NCBI GenBank assembly: GCA_021202925.1
Contig: JAJQCD010000008.1
Span: 1-64,000, forward strand
Direction: 5' to 3'
Source of the DNA: Clostridiales bacterium
GTDB taxonomy: Bacteria > Bacillota > Clostridia > Lachnospirales > Lachnospiraceae
DNA length: 64,000 bases
The first letter of the stretch is position 1. Each line of letters begins with the position of its first letter. Both the position numbers and the translations under genes were made by a program. The notes below the pieces were generated by a model. The model worked only from the letters and a program-made list of their open reading frames with translations. It was not told the DNA's origin and searched no databases. Shown in pieces: positions 35,968 through 45,285 of the stretch.

Positions 35968-38355
35968 TTATCTGTTGTTAAACAACGGTTCCAGTACATC
36001 CGCATGTTCCTCAAAGATCTCCAGCAGACGCCCATTCCAGTGGCGCGCATCGCGTTCCGTATTTCCAAACACATAATCCTCCTGCCCATAATCGATCACA
36101 TCGAAACCGGGAATCGCCTTACTCGCGCCCTTCGTCCGGTATGCCACCGCGTCCGCCAGTGAAAACGTAACGTTATCCGGGTCGGAGGCGTCTACCCAGG
36201 CGGTCAGATCGCTTCCGGAAGGTGCCTCATCCGTCCCATTTTCCGTCTGCGGCTCAGCTGCCGGCGTCTCGATTGCCATTCCATTTACATGCTTACCGTA
36301 CATCTGATCCACATACAGAGCGAACGACTCGCTGAATATCTCGGACGGTACATGGCCACCGTCCCACTGCCACTCAATATTGGCATCCACGCCTGCATTC
36401 AGCATCGCAATCTGCAGGTTCAGAGAATTGAACATGGACATATCTCCCTCGGCCGCTCCCATCAGAATCCGCACCCAGGCCGGGTCCTTTGTGCCTTCCG
36501 CACCGATATAGTTCAACGGATTATACAGATCGACCGGATTTTTCCCATAGCGGTCGCCCGCCTGAAGCTCCTCGATATCCGCAGAATAAGCCTCCACCAT
36601 TTCTTCATAAGAAGAATAATTCGCGGAATCTGTGCCGCTTCCGGCTGCCTGTGTCGTGCCCGCATCCGGCGTTCCGACATCCATGGTATCTCCGGCGCTG
36701 TTTTCCGCTACGGCGCCGTTTGCGAAACTGCGTTCTTTGTCTCCAGCGGGGTCTCCGGCTCCCGGCATCAGGCCGTCCGGCTGAGCATCGCCTGGCAACT
36801 GTCCGTCGTCCGGCATTCCTCCGGTCCGGTCCCGGCCACCATCCGACATTCCTCCATCCGGTCGTCCGCCATCCGGCCGACCGCCGTTCATTCCGTCCGG
36901 ACCGGCAAAATCAGCCGCGCCGTTCATACCGCTCGGCAACCCGCCGCCCATACCGCCGGGGCCTCCCCTGGCCGCTTCCTTTTTCGCATACCGGCCTTCC
37001 AGAAAAGCTTCTGCCCGGTCAGCTGCAGTCATTGTCGCAACATCTGCATCACTCAGAGCCGCGCCAGTCTCGTCAAACCAGGTCCAGCCATCCGCATACT
37101 CCAGATTGTCCAGGTACCACTGAAGATTGGAGCAAAACTCCGCCAGATACAGATCCAGATAGCTTCCATGATAACCGTTGGTCTCCGGATAGTCATCCGG
37201 ATCATACGCAATTGTCAGCGCAATCGTATCATCCAGATCCCCGTCACCATCCAGGTCAAAACCGACATCCGCCTCCTTCACACTCAGGTTCTGACCATTG
37301 ATATATTCCATATAAGCCGCGGACAGATATTCGGCCAGCTGAGCCTGAAACGGCGTCCCGAAATCATAGGTGGTATCCATGTAATATTCGAACGCCATGG
37401 CCATATCCCCTTCTGCTAACGGAGTGATTGCGCTGTAGGCCATACATCCCCACGCACCGTCTGAGATCTCATGCTCTTCGCTGTCAATCGTCACCGTCGT
37501 TGAATATGTCCCGTCATCCAGTCGATAGACGCCGACTGCTCCCGCCTCGATCTCATAATCATAGAAATCCGGATTGTCCGATGTTGCGGCAAACATGGTT
37601 GCGTGTGCGCCGCCGCCAGATCCTCCGGTGGAAACGAAATAATCTGTGCTGCCGGGCAGATTTCCCAGCAGAATGTTATATTTTACAAAGCGGGTCGCGT
37701 TTTTCTGATCCACCAGACAGGACGGCGCATCTCCGGTATAATACGTGTTTCCGTCTGCATCCTCTGCCGTATCCTGCTTTCCACGATTTCCGCAGGACAC
37801 ATTAATATATCCCTCCGCAGCGTAAGTCGTCGCCGCCGCCGTGTTCGTACTGGAACCATAACCGGCCGCACCGGTATTCAGAATCACCGGCGCCGTCATC
37901 GCCGTGTAAATCTGACCGTGTGTGCTGACTATCTGCGCGTCGTAATCGATCACCAGCCTGCCCGCTGCCGCACCCGTAACGCTGTCCGCCACGACATCCT
38001 CCAGACCGTCTCCGTCTGTATCGATACCGACAACATACGCACCCGGCACACAGACCGATACCCCCTGCTGATCCGGCAGTTCCGGATTCGTCACAGCAGG
38101 CACAACGGAAAGCACCCACGCATCTGCGTCCGCCTGATACGTCCACTCCTGTTCTTCATTGTTCGCCAGGTTCAGCTCCGACTCAATCGCATCCTTCTCC
38201 GAAATCACAGCCGGTTCTTCTTCCACTGTTTCCTCTGTCTCTTCCACAGTCTGCTCTACTGTCTCAGCGCTGCTTTGCGAATTTGCGCTGCCGCTGCAGG
38301 CCGACAGTCCGACTGCTACGGCCAGCAAAGGAAATATGCAAAACCGTTTCTTCAT
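35968..38355 (-). CDS. tannase-family alpha/beta hydrolase lipoprotein (subtype B-like)
   Basis: A 795-residue predicted lipoprotein: MKKRFCIFPLLAV signal with the lipobox LSAC near residue 20, then a Thr/Glu-rich linker (about 25-70). The hydrolase core contains STGGSGGGAHATMF with the nucleophile Ser (about 270), preceded by a GDAPSCLVDQKNATRFVKYN stretch and followed by PLAEGDMAMAFEYYM. This order resembles subtype B tannases/feruloyl esterases. A C-terminal EWQWDGGHVPSEIF supplies the likely catalytic His. An insert of about 75 residues rich in Gly, Pro, Asp and Met (roughly 475-550) splits the core. Exact substrate unknown; galloyl or other aryl esters are plausible. Confidence 0.7.
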   Translation of the reverse strand: MKKRFCIFPLLAVAVGLSACSGSANSQSSAETVEQTVEETEETVEEEPAVISEKDAIESELNLANNEEQEWTYQADADAWVLSVVPAVTNPELPDQQGVSVCVPGAYVVGIDTDGDGLEDVVADSVTGAAAGRLVIDYDAQIVSTHGQIYTAMTAPVILNTGAAGYGSSTNTAAATTYAAEGYINVSCGNRGKQDTAEDADGNTYYTGDAPSCLVDQKNATRFVKYNILLGNLPGSTDYFVSTGGSGGGAHATMFAATSDNPDFYDYEIEAGAVGVYRLDDGTYSTTVTIDSEEHEISDGAWGCMAYSAITPLAEGDMAMAFEYYMDTTYDFGTPFQAQLAEYLSAAYMEYINGQNLSVKEADVGFDLDGDGDLDDTIALTIAYDPDDYPETNGYHGSYLDLYLAEFCSNLQWYLDNLEYADGWTWFDETGAALSDADVATMTAADRAEAFLEGRYAKKEAARGGPGGMGGGLPSGMNGAADFAGPDGMNGGRPDGGRPDGGMSDGGRDRTGGMPDDGQLPGDAQPDGLMPGAGDPAGDKERSFANGAVAENSAGDTMDVGTPDAGTTQAAGSGTDSANYSSYEEMVEAYSADIEELQAGDRYGKNPVDLYNPLNYIGAEGTKDPAWVRILMGAAEGDMSMFNSLNLQIAMLNAGVDANIEWQWDGGHVPSEIFSESFALYVDQMYGKHVNGMAIETPAAEPQTENGTDEAPSGSDLTAWVDASDPDNVTFSLADAVAYRTKGASKAIPGFDVIDYGQEDYVFGNTERDARHWNGRLLEIFEEHADVLEPLFNNR

Positions 38356-38496
38356 AAAAATCCCTCCCATCAAACACATTTTTCTGTATCTCTATCCGTT
38401 TTCGCTAACAGAGATACCCTTTTTTATTTACCCCTTTTATGTGAATTCTATGTGAAAAACAGAATATCATTTCAAAATCCGTTCTGTCTGTGATGT

Positions 38497-38525
38497 CAAA
38501 AAGCGGCTGCTCAAAGTCAGCCGCT
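38497..38525 (-). terminator. purD terminator
   Basis: AGCGGCTG (38502-38509) pairs with CAGCCGCT (38518-38525) around an 8-base loop, and the minus-strand transcript continues into a T-run (38497-38501). It is about 30 bp after the purD stop. Confidence 0.8.
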
Positions 38526-38555
38526 TATCCTTACGTATCTGTTATATTCACCGTT

Positions 38556-39830
38556 TTATGCTTCGTCAATCGCCTTCCCGATATCATGCCGCATATACTG
38601 ATTTTGAAATGTCACCCACTCCGTTGCTGCGTAAGCATTCGCCCGGGCTGTCTTCAGATCCGGACCGGTCGCGGTCACGCCCAGCACACGTCCTCCATTG
38701 GTGACAATATTCCCGTCCGCGTCAAATTTGCTTCCTGCATGGAAAACATAGTAACCATCCGCGCCACGGAATTTCTCAAGGCCGGAAATCCGGAATCCCT
38801 TCTCATAATGTTCCGGATAGCCACCCGACGCAAGCACAACGCAAACCGCCGCATTGTCCTCAAATTCCAGTTCAATCTGATCGAGCGTTCCGTCAATGCA
38901 GGCCTCAAAGACATCGACGAGATCATTTTTCATCCGCGGCAGAACCACCTGCGTCTCCGGGTCTCCGAAACGCGCATTATACTCCAGAACGCGGGGACCG
39001 TCTTTGGTCAGAATCAGGCCAAAGAAAATGACGCCACGGAACTCACGGCCTTCCGCCCGCATCGCGTCAACCGTAGGCTGATAAATGTGTTCGCGGCAGA
39101 AGGCGTCCACCTCCTCCGTGTAGAACGGACTCGGCGAAAACGTCCCCATTCCGCCGGTATTGAGGCCCTGATCGCCGTCCTTTGCCCGCTTATGATCCTG
39201 AGCGGAAGTCATGATACGGATCGTCTTCCCGTCCACAAAAGAAAGCACCGATACCTCCCGCCCGGTCAGGAACTCCTCGATGACGATTCGGTTGCCGGCC
39301 GCGCCAAACTGTTTGTCCAGCATCAGGGTTTTCACTCCCGCCTTCGCTTCCTCCAGCGTATTGCAGATCAGGACGCCCTTGCCGAGAGCCAGTCCGTCCG
39401 CCTTCAGCACGATCGGCATCGGCGCCGTCTCAAGATAGACAAGCGCTGCCTCCGCCGAATCAAAGGTTTCGTAAGCTGCCGTCGGAATCCCGTATTTCTT
39501 CATCAGATCCTTGGAAAACGCCTTCGATCCTTCGAGAATCGCCGCGTTCTTCCTCGGTCCGAACGCACGCAGGCCAGCCGCCTCGAACGCGTCCACCGCA
39601 CCGGCCGCCAGCGGGTCATCCGGTGCGACAACCGTCAGGTCAATCGCATGCTCCTTCGCGAATGCAACCAGTCTGTCAAATTCCATCACGCCAATATCCA
39701 CACATTCGGCGATCTCCGCAATTCCCGCATTGCCCGGCGCACAGTAAATCTTTTCCGCCTTCGGGCTCTGCGCCAGCTTCCAGGCGATGGCATGCTCTCT
39801 TCCCCCGCCTCCGACGATTAACAGTTTCAT
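38556..39830 (-). CDS. purD: phosphoribosylamine-glycine ligase
   Basis: Second committed step of purine synthesis: joins glycine to phosphoribosylamine using ATP. The 424 residues show LIVGGGGREHAIAWKL, the ATP-grasp GLALGKGV and EEFLTGREVSVLSF, TGGMGTFSPSPFY, and the metal-binding YNARFGDPETQ. The ATG at 39830 has AAGGAG 6 bases upstream. It is the last gene of the purE-purM-purN-purD run, followed by a terminator. Confidence 0.97.
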   Translation of the reverse strand: MKLLIVGGGGREHAIAWKLAQSPKAEKIYCAPGNAGIAEIAECVDIGVMEFDRLVAFAKEHAIDLTVVAPDDPLAAGAVDAFEAAGLRAFGPRKNAAILEGSKAFSKDLMKKYGIPTAAYETFDSAEAALVYLETAPMPIVLKADGLALGKGVLICNTLEEAKAGVKTLMLDKQFGAAGNRIVIEEFLTGREVSVLSFVDGKTIRIMTSAQDHKRAKDGDQGLNTGGMGTFSPSPFYTEEVDAFCREHIYQPTVDAMRAEGREFRGVIFFGLILTKDGPRVLEYNARFGDPETQVVLPRMKNDLVDVFEACIDGTLDQIELEFEDNAAVCVVLASGGYPEHYEKGFRISGLEKFRGADGYYVFHAGSKFDADGNIVTNGGRVLGVTATGPDLKTARANAYAATEWVTFQNQYMRHDIGKAIDEA

Positions 39831-39845
39831 CCTCTGCTCCTTTCT

Positions 39846-40439
39846 CTACACCCGTCCATTCGCGATCCGATCGATCGCCTGCGGCAGAATCACCCACTCT
39901 GCCTGTTCCATCACCCGCCGTTGAAGGATCTCGGGCGTATCGCCCTCGCATACCTCCACGGCCTTCTGTAAAAGAATCGGTCCTGTATCCATTCCATTGT
40001 CCACAAAATGCACCGTCGCCCCGGTCACCTTCACGCCGCGCGCCAGCGCGGCCTCGTGTACTTTCAGGCCATAGAACCCAACCCCGCAAAAGGACGGAAT
40101 CAGGGACGGATGAATGTTGATGATCCGACGCTCGTATTTTTCAACCAGTTCATCCGGAATGCGAACCAGAAAACCGGCCAGCACAATCAGATCCAGCTCA
40201 TATTCGTCTACTTTTGCCACCAATGCCCGGTTGAAAGCCGCCCGATCCGGGAAATCCTTCGGTGAAAGACACAAAGCCTCGATTCCATGTCTTCTCGCCC
40301 GCTCCAGGGCATAGGCGCCAGGATTGTTGCTGATGACAATCTCCACCCTGGCGTTTGTAATCGTTCCCGCGTCAATCGCGTCCAGAATCGCCTGCAGGTT
40401 CGTCCCGCCGCCAGATACCATCACTCCGACTCTCAGCAT
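39846..40439 (-). CDS. purN: phosphoribosylglycinamide formyltransferase
   Basis: Transfers the formyl group from 10-formyl-tetrahydrofolate to GAR. The 197 residues carry the N-terminal GGGTNLQAI, the catalytic Asn-His-Asp set in INIHPSLIPSFCGVGFYG and VDNGMDTGPI, and the expected length. The ATG overlaps the end of purM by 7 bp, so translation is probably coupled. It uses the folate pool that the folT gene at 52 kb would help supply. Confidence 0.96.
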   Translation of the reverse strand: MLRVGVMVSGGGTNLQAILDAIDAGTITNARVEIVISNNPGAYALERARRHGIEALCLSPKDFPDRAAFNRALVAKVDEYELDLIVLAGFLVRIPDELVEKYERRIINIHPSLIPSFCGVGFYGLKVHEAALARGVKVTGATVHFVDNGMDTGPILLQKAVEVCEGDTPEILQRRVMEQAEWVILPQAIDRIANGRV

Positions 40440-41464
40440 AAGGTCACTCCCTTTTCGCCCGTTTCGATGCTTCCCACCACATACGGAGTCTCTCCGGCTC
40501 CCCGGATGGCTTCCATGGCCCGGCCGACATCCGCCGGATCCAGGGCAACGATCATACCAAGGCCCATATTAAACGTATTGTACATCATATGCTCTTCCAC
40601 ATCGCCTTTTTCAGCCAACATGGAAAAGATCGGCGGAACCGGATAGCTGTCCTTCTTCACAACCGCATGCGTTCCTTCCTTCAGCATACGCGGGATATTC
40701 TCATAGAAACCGCCCCCCGTAATATGACTGCAGGCCTTCACGGTTACACCGGCCGCCTTCACTGCCTTCAGTGCCTTCACATAGATCCTGGTCGGCGCCA
40801 GAAGCGTCTCTCCCAGAGTCGACCCCAACTCCTCGTAATAGGTATCTAGGCCTTCCTTCGTCATCTCCTTCTCGAAGATCTTACGCACCAGAGAAAACCC
40901 ATTCGAATGGACGCCGGATGAAGCCAGGCCAATCAATACATCTCCACTTTTCAGGTTTTCACCGGTAATCATATCCCGGCGGTCGCAGACTCCCACGGCA
41001 AAACCAGCCAGGTCATAATCTTCTTCCGGCATCAGTCCGGGATGCTCTGCCGTCTCGCCCCCAATCAGGGCAGCCTCAGACTGCATGCAGCCCTCCGCCA
41101 CGCCCTTGACAATCGAAGCGATCTTTTGCGGATAATTCTTTCCACAGGCAATGTAATCCAGGAAAAACAACGGTTCCGCACCCGCGCAGGCAATATCGTT
41201 CACACACATCGCGACCGCGTCAATTCCGATCGTATCGTGTCTGTCCATCAGAATCGCCAGCCGGACCTTTGTCCCGCAGCCATCCGTTCCTGATAAAAGA
41301 ACCGGATCCTCCATCTCCTTAATCTTCGCCAGGGAAAAAGCACCGGAAAATCCGCCCAGTCCACCCAGCACCTCCGGGCGCAACGTCGCCGCGACATGCT
41401 TCTTCATTAATTCCACCGACTGATATCCTGCCTCGATATCGACTCCGGCCTTCTTGTAATCCAT
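40433..41464 (-). CDS. purM: phosphoribosylformylglycinamidine cyclo-ligase
   Basis: Makes aminoimidazole ribotide (AIR) from FGAM. The 343 residues include the PurM/PurL-superfamily motifs GTDGCGTKVRLA, AMCVNDIACAGAEPLFFLDY, GGETAEHPGLM and the C-terminal ITGGGFYENIPRML. The ATG at 41464 has GGAGG 8 bases upstream; another ATG five codons up lacks spacing. It follows purE by about 90 bp and overlaps purN. Confidence 0.96.
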   Translation of the reverse strand: MDYKKAGVDIEAGYQSVELMKKHVAATLRPEVLGGLGGFSGAFSLAKIKEMEDPVLLSGTDGCGTKVRLAILMDRHDTIGIDAVAMCVNDIACAGAEPLFFLDYIACGKNYPQKIASIVKGVAEGCMQSEAALIGGETAEHPGLMPEEDYDLAGFAVGVCDRRDMITGENLKSGDVLIGLASSGVHSNGFSLVRKIFEKEMTKEGLDTYYEELGSTLGETLLAPTRIYVKALKAVKAAGVTVKACSHITGGGFYENIPRMLKEGTHAVVKKDSYPVPPIFSMLAEKGDVEEHMMYNTFNMGLGMIVALDPADVGRAMEAIRGAGETPYVVGSIETGEKGVTLC

Positions 41465-41554
41465 ATTCTTATCCTCCATTCCGATGACTCAGCCGCGTGC
41501 ATATGGCCGCCGTACATGCGGTCATACAGACTCAGCCGCACAAGAATACACCTC

Positions 41555-42067
41555 TTACATCTGCTGCAGATATTCCCGATACCCGATGCGTTCCAGCTTC
41601 TCTGCCTTCTTCACCACATCCCCCTTCAGGGACTCGGAGTATGCCTTCAGCTTCTCCAGCAGCGCGTCATCCGATACGGCGAGAATCTTTGCCGCCAGAA
41701 TACCGGCATTCGCTCCGCCATTGATCGCCACCGTCGCCACCGGAATCCCGGACGGCATCTGCACAATCGAATACAGGGAATCCACGCCGCCCAGATCGGA
41801 TGTCTTCATCGGAATTCCGATGACCGGAAGCGAAAACAGCGCCGCGCACATGCCCGGCAGATGAGCCGCCTTGCCCGCGCCGGCAATGATCACGCGGATT
41901 CCTCTTTCCTCCGCTCCTTTCGCCCACGCAAAGAAAATATCGGGCTCCCGGTGCGCGGAAATAATCGTCATCTCGTACTCGATTCCAAACCGTTCCAGCA
42001 TCTCCGCCGCCTTCGCCATCACCGGCATATCGGAATCGCTGCCCATCACAATACCAACTTTCGCCAT
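41555..42067 (-). CDS. purE: N5-carboxyaminoimidazole ribonucleotide mutase
   Basis: Class I PurE, 170 residues: [14 protein letters not shown], the SAHREPD loop with the catalytic His, [15 protein letters not shown] and [17 protein letters not shown]. The loop reads SAHREP where most class I enzymes read SAHRTP, a mild variant. Being class I it needs PurK to make N5-CAIR, and purK is not in the window. The ATG at 42067 has GAGGAG 7-8 bases upstream. The M29 peptidase gene ends 58 bp upstream on the same strand. Confidence 0.95.
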   Translation of the reverse strand: MAKVGIVMGSDSDMPVMAKAAEMLERFGIEYEMTIISAHREPDIFFAWAKGAEERGIRVIIAGAGKAAHLPGMCAALFSLPVIGIPMKTSDLGGVDSLYSIVQMPSGIPVATVAINGGANAGILAAKILAVSDDALLEKLKAYSESLKGDVVKKAEKLERIGYREYLQQM

Positions 42068-42125
42068 TTTCTGATCTCCTCTGCCATTATTTTCATCACA
42101 ATCATACCGGCTTTTCAAAATCCTG

Positions 42126-44204
42126 TCAACATTGTCTGTCCAATTCTGCATTCAATTTTTCTGTCCCCGGCACGACAAATCTTCCCTGACGGATGACCGG
42201 AAGCTCGCACCCGTCCGCTGTCACAGCGACAATATCTCCCAGTTCGGAATAGGGAATGGTAATATCCGTATGACATCCAAAATATGCCTTTGAAACGTCT
42301 TCCCTGCGCAAGCGGGAAACTTCATTATCCCTGGCGATTACTTCGCGCCCGTCCGGATTGTACATCGGGGAATCTTCGCTCCAGCTGTAACAGGTGTCGC
42401 CGACCGCAAAATGCGGCCCCATCTTCTCCGCGATCAGAATCGGCAGTTTCTGTGCAATCCCAAATCGCTCCGCCATGGCAAAAGCCGCCGTATTCGTTCC
42501 GATCGCAAATTCTCCGAGCGGCAACGTCTCATGATTTTTCAGGATCTCCTGGCGGATCAGTTTACGCCCTTCCTCCAGATTTTCAAAATTGTCACAGCTG
42601 TAATCCGTTACCATGCCGTCTTCCAGGTAAATCCGCAAATTGGTAAACGAGTAATTTCCCAGATAGACCCTTCCCACATGCAGAAGCCCTGTTGTTCCCG
42701 CAAGCACCGGGGAAGTAAAGACTTCCCCCAGCGGAATATTCACATCTGCCACACAGTTTTCAAAATTCGTCTCCTTCGTGATATCCCAAAGGGGATGAAG
42801 CGAGACCAGGATATTTGTCTCATTTGTCCCCCGTCCGGTCACATGCACCTGCGACGCCCGATCCAGCGTATCGATGATTTTCTGCTGGATCTCCTGATAC
42901 ACCTCGTAATCCAGTGTGTTGATCCGAATCGTTTCCGCAAAAATCTCCGCAAAGTTCTTCCCAATCGCCGGAACCGGAAAAGCGATGATCGTAAAACTTG
43001 TCTCCTCGCCCGGAATATACCGGTTTACAATCGGCATGGCCTCATTCGAATATGCAATCGCAATCTGCTCCTGTTTCGGACTCCAGGCAAGTGCTTCCGC
43101 ATGATTCACCGGTTCAAACCCATCTTCGCCGAAGGTCTCCACAACTGCCGGCCCCGCATAGCGGGCTGCCTCCTTCCGATACCTCTCATAAGCCGTCCGC
43201 AGTACGCCCAGTTTACGCTCCTGAAACGCCTTATCCAGATAAATCGCACTGTCGTAGCGATGATCATACTCAAACTGCCGGTTCGGAGAAGAGCTGTGAT
43301 ACCCGGTTTTCCGGCCCACATTCTGATTCACCGACCACACGGCCGCCCGGTACAGAATTACTTCTAACCCCATCTCCGCAAACTGCCGGATCGCGGCGCG
43401 GATCATGCGTTCAAATCCCAGCTCATAGCGAATCGCTACCGTGCCCTTCTTTGACAGGTCACGCCGCATCACCGCAAACCCTCTCCGGTAGCCTTCCGTA
43501 AAGGTACGCGCCATCCTCTCAATGGTCTCCTCCGGAAACGAATTCAGATAAGACGCCACCGCAAGCTCCGATTCCGAAATATACTCTCCGAATCGATACA
43601 GATAACGCAGATCTGACAAGTCGCTCTCCATGATGATGTCCCTTGCAAAAGAAAGTGTCGGATCCAGCTGCTCTCTCAGCCGGTATGTGAGCGTCACATC
43701 CGTATAATCGCTGAAGAACCAGTAAAGCACATCACGCACCGAATCTGCCGAAGGCACGTCTTCCTCAAATAACGTATAAATCTGCAGAAAGGTTTCGCAG
43801 AGAATCGTGATATCCGTCAGCCGACACTCATATGCGAAGACCACCACCGCACGGAACTGCGTGTAAAAGGCAGCCAGTAACGGTCCCATCTCTTCACCCA
43901 GGCAGCGCGCCGCAAATACGGGATTCGCATAGCTTTCCCCGTAATGATCCGGAAGGATATCCACAAACAGGCTGTGATTCAGTTGCTTAAGCTCCGCCAG
44001 AGAAAGCGCATCCAGCTCATCCCGCATACAATGCCGTCCCAGCTCGTCAATCTGTGCCGCCCATCCCGCCAGCATGACAAAATACGCCCGATACGGTTCC
44101 TCCACGGCCGTCTCCGACGGAACTGCCAGAATCCGTTCCATCGCCAGATCATATCTCTCCTGTATCCGTGTATTTTCCTCACCAAATAATTCCTGAACAT
44201 TCAT
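42126..44204 (-). CDS. M29-type aminopeptidase with long N-terminal extension
   Basis: A 692-residue protein. The C-terminal 400 residues match family M29 (AmpS/AmpT) metallo-aminopeptidases: [49 protein letters not shown] and [11 protein letters not shown] supply the Glu, Glu, His, His and Asp metal ligands. The first 270 residues are helical, Tyr/Arg/Glu-rich and not in typical family members (about 410 residues). Cytosolic: no signal. The ATG has a GGTAAG site only. It is downstream of the small membrane genes and upstream of purE. Confidence 0.82.
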   Translation of the reverse strand: MNVQELFGEENTRIQERYDLAMERILAVPSETAVEEPYRAYFVMLAGWAAQIDELGRHCMRDELDALSLAELKQLNHSLFVDILPDHYGESYANPVFAARCLGEEMGPLLAAFYTQFRAVVVFAYECRLTDITILCETFLQIYTLFEEDVPSADSVRDVLYWFFSDYTDVTLTYRLREQLDPTLSFARDIIMESDLSDLRYLYRFGEYISESELAVASYLNSFPEETIERMARTFTEGYRRGFAVMRRDLSKKGTVAIRYELGFERMIRAAIRQFAEMGLEVILYRAAVWSVNQNVGRKTGYHSSSPNRQFEYDHRYDSAIYLDKAFQERKLGVLRTAYERYRKEAARYAGPAVVETFGEDGFEPVNHAEALAWSPKQEQIAIAYSNEAMPIVNRYIPGEETSFTIIAFPVPAIGKNFAEIFAETIRINTLDYEVYQEIQQKIIDTLDRASQVHVTGRGTNETNILVSLHPLWDITKETNFENCVADVNIPLGEVFTSPVLAGTTGLLHVGRVYLGNYSFTNLRIYLEDGMVTDYSCDNFENLEEGRKLIRQEILKNHETLPLGEFAIGTNTAAFAMAERFGIAQKLPILIAEKMGPHFAVGDTCYSWSEDSPMYNPDGREVIARDNEVSRLRREDVSKAYFGCHTDITIPYSELGDIVAVTADGCELPVIRQGRFVVPGTEKLNAELDRQC

Positions 44205-44263
44205 CTTACCAACCCTCGATCCACCTGATCATTCGATCCTTCCAACACCAGTCCATCCCGGAC

Positions 44264-44587
44264 TCACAGCAGGAGCCCCAGGAGCACCATACACACCCAG
44301 AAAACGAGTAGCACCGTCCCGATCCCCAGGCCGATCCTCGCCAGAAGCATATTTACCTCTTTCTCGGTAAAGGACACTGCGCCGTAGCACACGGCAACCA
44401 CGGAAAAAACCAGGCTTGAAAAGCCCCAGGCGGCTACATTCAGTTCCGCATTTCCCATGGCGTAGACGCTGATTCCCAGGCTTACGCCAAAGCAAACCAG
44501 CGCCGCGGCCGCGAACCCTGCGCTCACAAACCCGCGTCTCGCAAAGGGCTTGCGGATATAAGAAATTCTCTGTCTCTCATCGTCCAC
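44264..44587 (-). CDS. small three-helix membrane protein
   Basis: A 107-residue hydrophobic protein, starting from the GTG at 44587 with AGGAGG 7 bases upstream, inside the end of the VanZ gene (11-bp overlap). Three transmembrane segments lie at about 20-40, 50-70 and 84-106. It resembles DUF6142-like proteins, but I am unsure. Probably the last gene of the pyr transcription unit. Confidence 0.6.
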   Translation of the reverse strand: MDDERQRISYIRKPFARRGFVSAGFAAAALVCFGVSLGISVYAMGNAELNVAAWGFSSLVFSVVAVCYGAVSFTEKEVNMLLARIGLGIGTVLLVFWVCMVLLGLLL

Positions 44588-45044
44588 GGCTTCGCCTCCT
44601 CACCCGCATCCACTGAACCAGGCAATGAACCAGGTAGCCCAGCACACCGCCCAGGGTATTTAACAGCAGATCATCCACATCAAAGCTTCCCACCCGGAAT
44701 ACCAGCTGTGTCGTCTCAATACAGAAGCTTAAAAGAAAACACAGCAGAAACGTATTGTACCACTTCCTGCTTCTGCGGCTGACGATCGGCAGGAAAAAAC
44801 CACACGGCACAAACGCCGCCACATTCCCTACCACGTTCAGCAGAAACGCCTGCATCCCGAGCAATTCTCTATAAGTATAGAACCGCCGGATCTCCCGAAA
44901 CGGTTCCAGATTATACGCATATTCCCGCAACTCCGGATCCCTGCCAAAGGACTCCGCAAAAAACATAAAATAAACCAGAAATGCCAGATATACTACAAAC
45001 AGGATCCAGCCCAGTTTCTGATTTCGAGTCGTATTCCTGATCAT
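44577..45044 (-). CDS. VanZ-like family membrane protein
   Basis: A 155-residue protein with four transmembrane helices. Family features are the NLEPFREI region after the first helix, LNVVGNVAAFVPCGFFLPI, SFCIETTQLVFRVGSFDVDDLLLNTLGGVLGYL. VanZ proteins lower susceptibility to teicoplanin in some strains, but most homologues have no known role. The ATG at 45044 has AAGGA directly upstream, a tight site. A hairpin separates it from the small protein gene upstream. Confidence 0.82.
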   Translation of the reverse strand: MIRNTTRNQKLGWILFVVYLAFLVYFMFFAESFGRDPELREYAYNLEPFREIRRFYTYRELLGMQAFLLNVVGNVAAFVPCGFFLPIVSRRSRKWYNTFLLCFLLSFCIETTQLVFRVGSFDVDDLLLNTLGGVLGYLVHCLVQWMRVRRRSRGR

Positions 45045-45083
45045 TCCTTCACATCCAAACCGCTCTTTCTATTGTCGCGGAAA

Positions 45084-45113
45084 GGGAAGGCGGCGCAGGC
45101 CACGCCCCTTCCC
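45084..45113 (-). terminator. possible attenuating hairpin after the 49-residue protein gene
   Basis: GGGAAGG..GGCG (45084-45095, one bulged C) can pair with CGCCCCTTCCC (45103-45113). The T content after it is low, so it may act as a partial terminator or 3'-end stabiliser between the pyr genes and VanZ. Confidence 0.4.
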
Positions 45114-45119
45114 ATATTC

Positions 45120-45269
45120 CTAAAATGTAATCTCACTCTTTCTTTTCAACAGAAGCGCGCCGCACACAATCGACAGAATCCCCACGGTCACGCCAGTCAC
45201 CAGAATAACAATCCCGGCCGCAATCGAACACGTGCCTGTGCGCCCCATCGTGCGATAGACTTTTTCCAT
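45120..45269 (-). CDS. 49-residue membrane protein downstream of pyrE
   Basis: Begins MEKVYRTMGRTGTCSI, then one or two transmembrane segments (about 15-42, GIVILVTGVTVGILSIVCGA) and a short basic tail ending KRKSEITF. The ATG at 45269 has AGGAGG 6 bases upstream, a strong site. It lies 16 bp after pyrE, so it is expressed with the pyrimidine genes. I recall similar small proteins beside pyrE in other Lachnospiraceae, but no function is known. Confidence 0.7.
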   Translation of the reverse strand: MEKVYRTMGRTGTCSIAAGIVILVTGVTVGILSIVCGALLLKRKSEITF

Positions 45270-45285
45270 ACCAGACCTCCTGGGT

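Noticed and set aside
35968-38355. Reading the lipoprotein as a CotH-like spore kinase because of its Gly/Met/Asp-rich insert
   Set aside because: The GGSGGG nucleophile loop, preceding LVDQKNATRF region and late GGHV motif fit a tannase-type hydrolase; no kinase motifs are seen.
38490-39821. Open frame antisense to purD
   Set aside because: Shadow of the purD reading frame, and no start signal.
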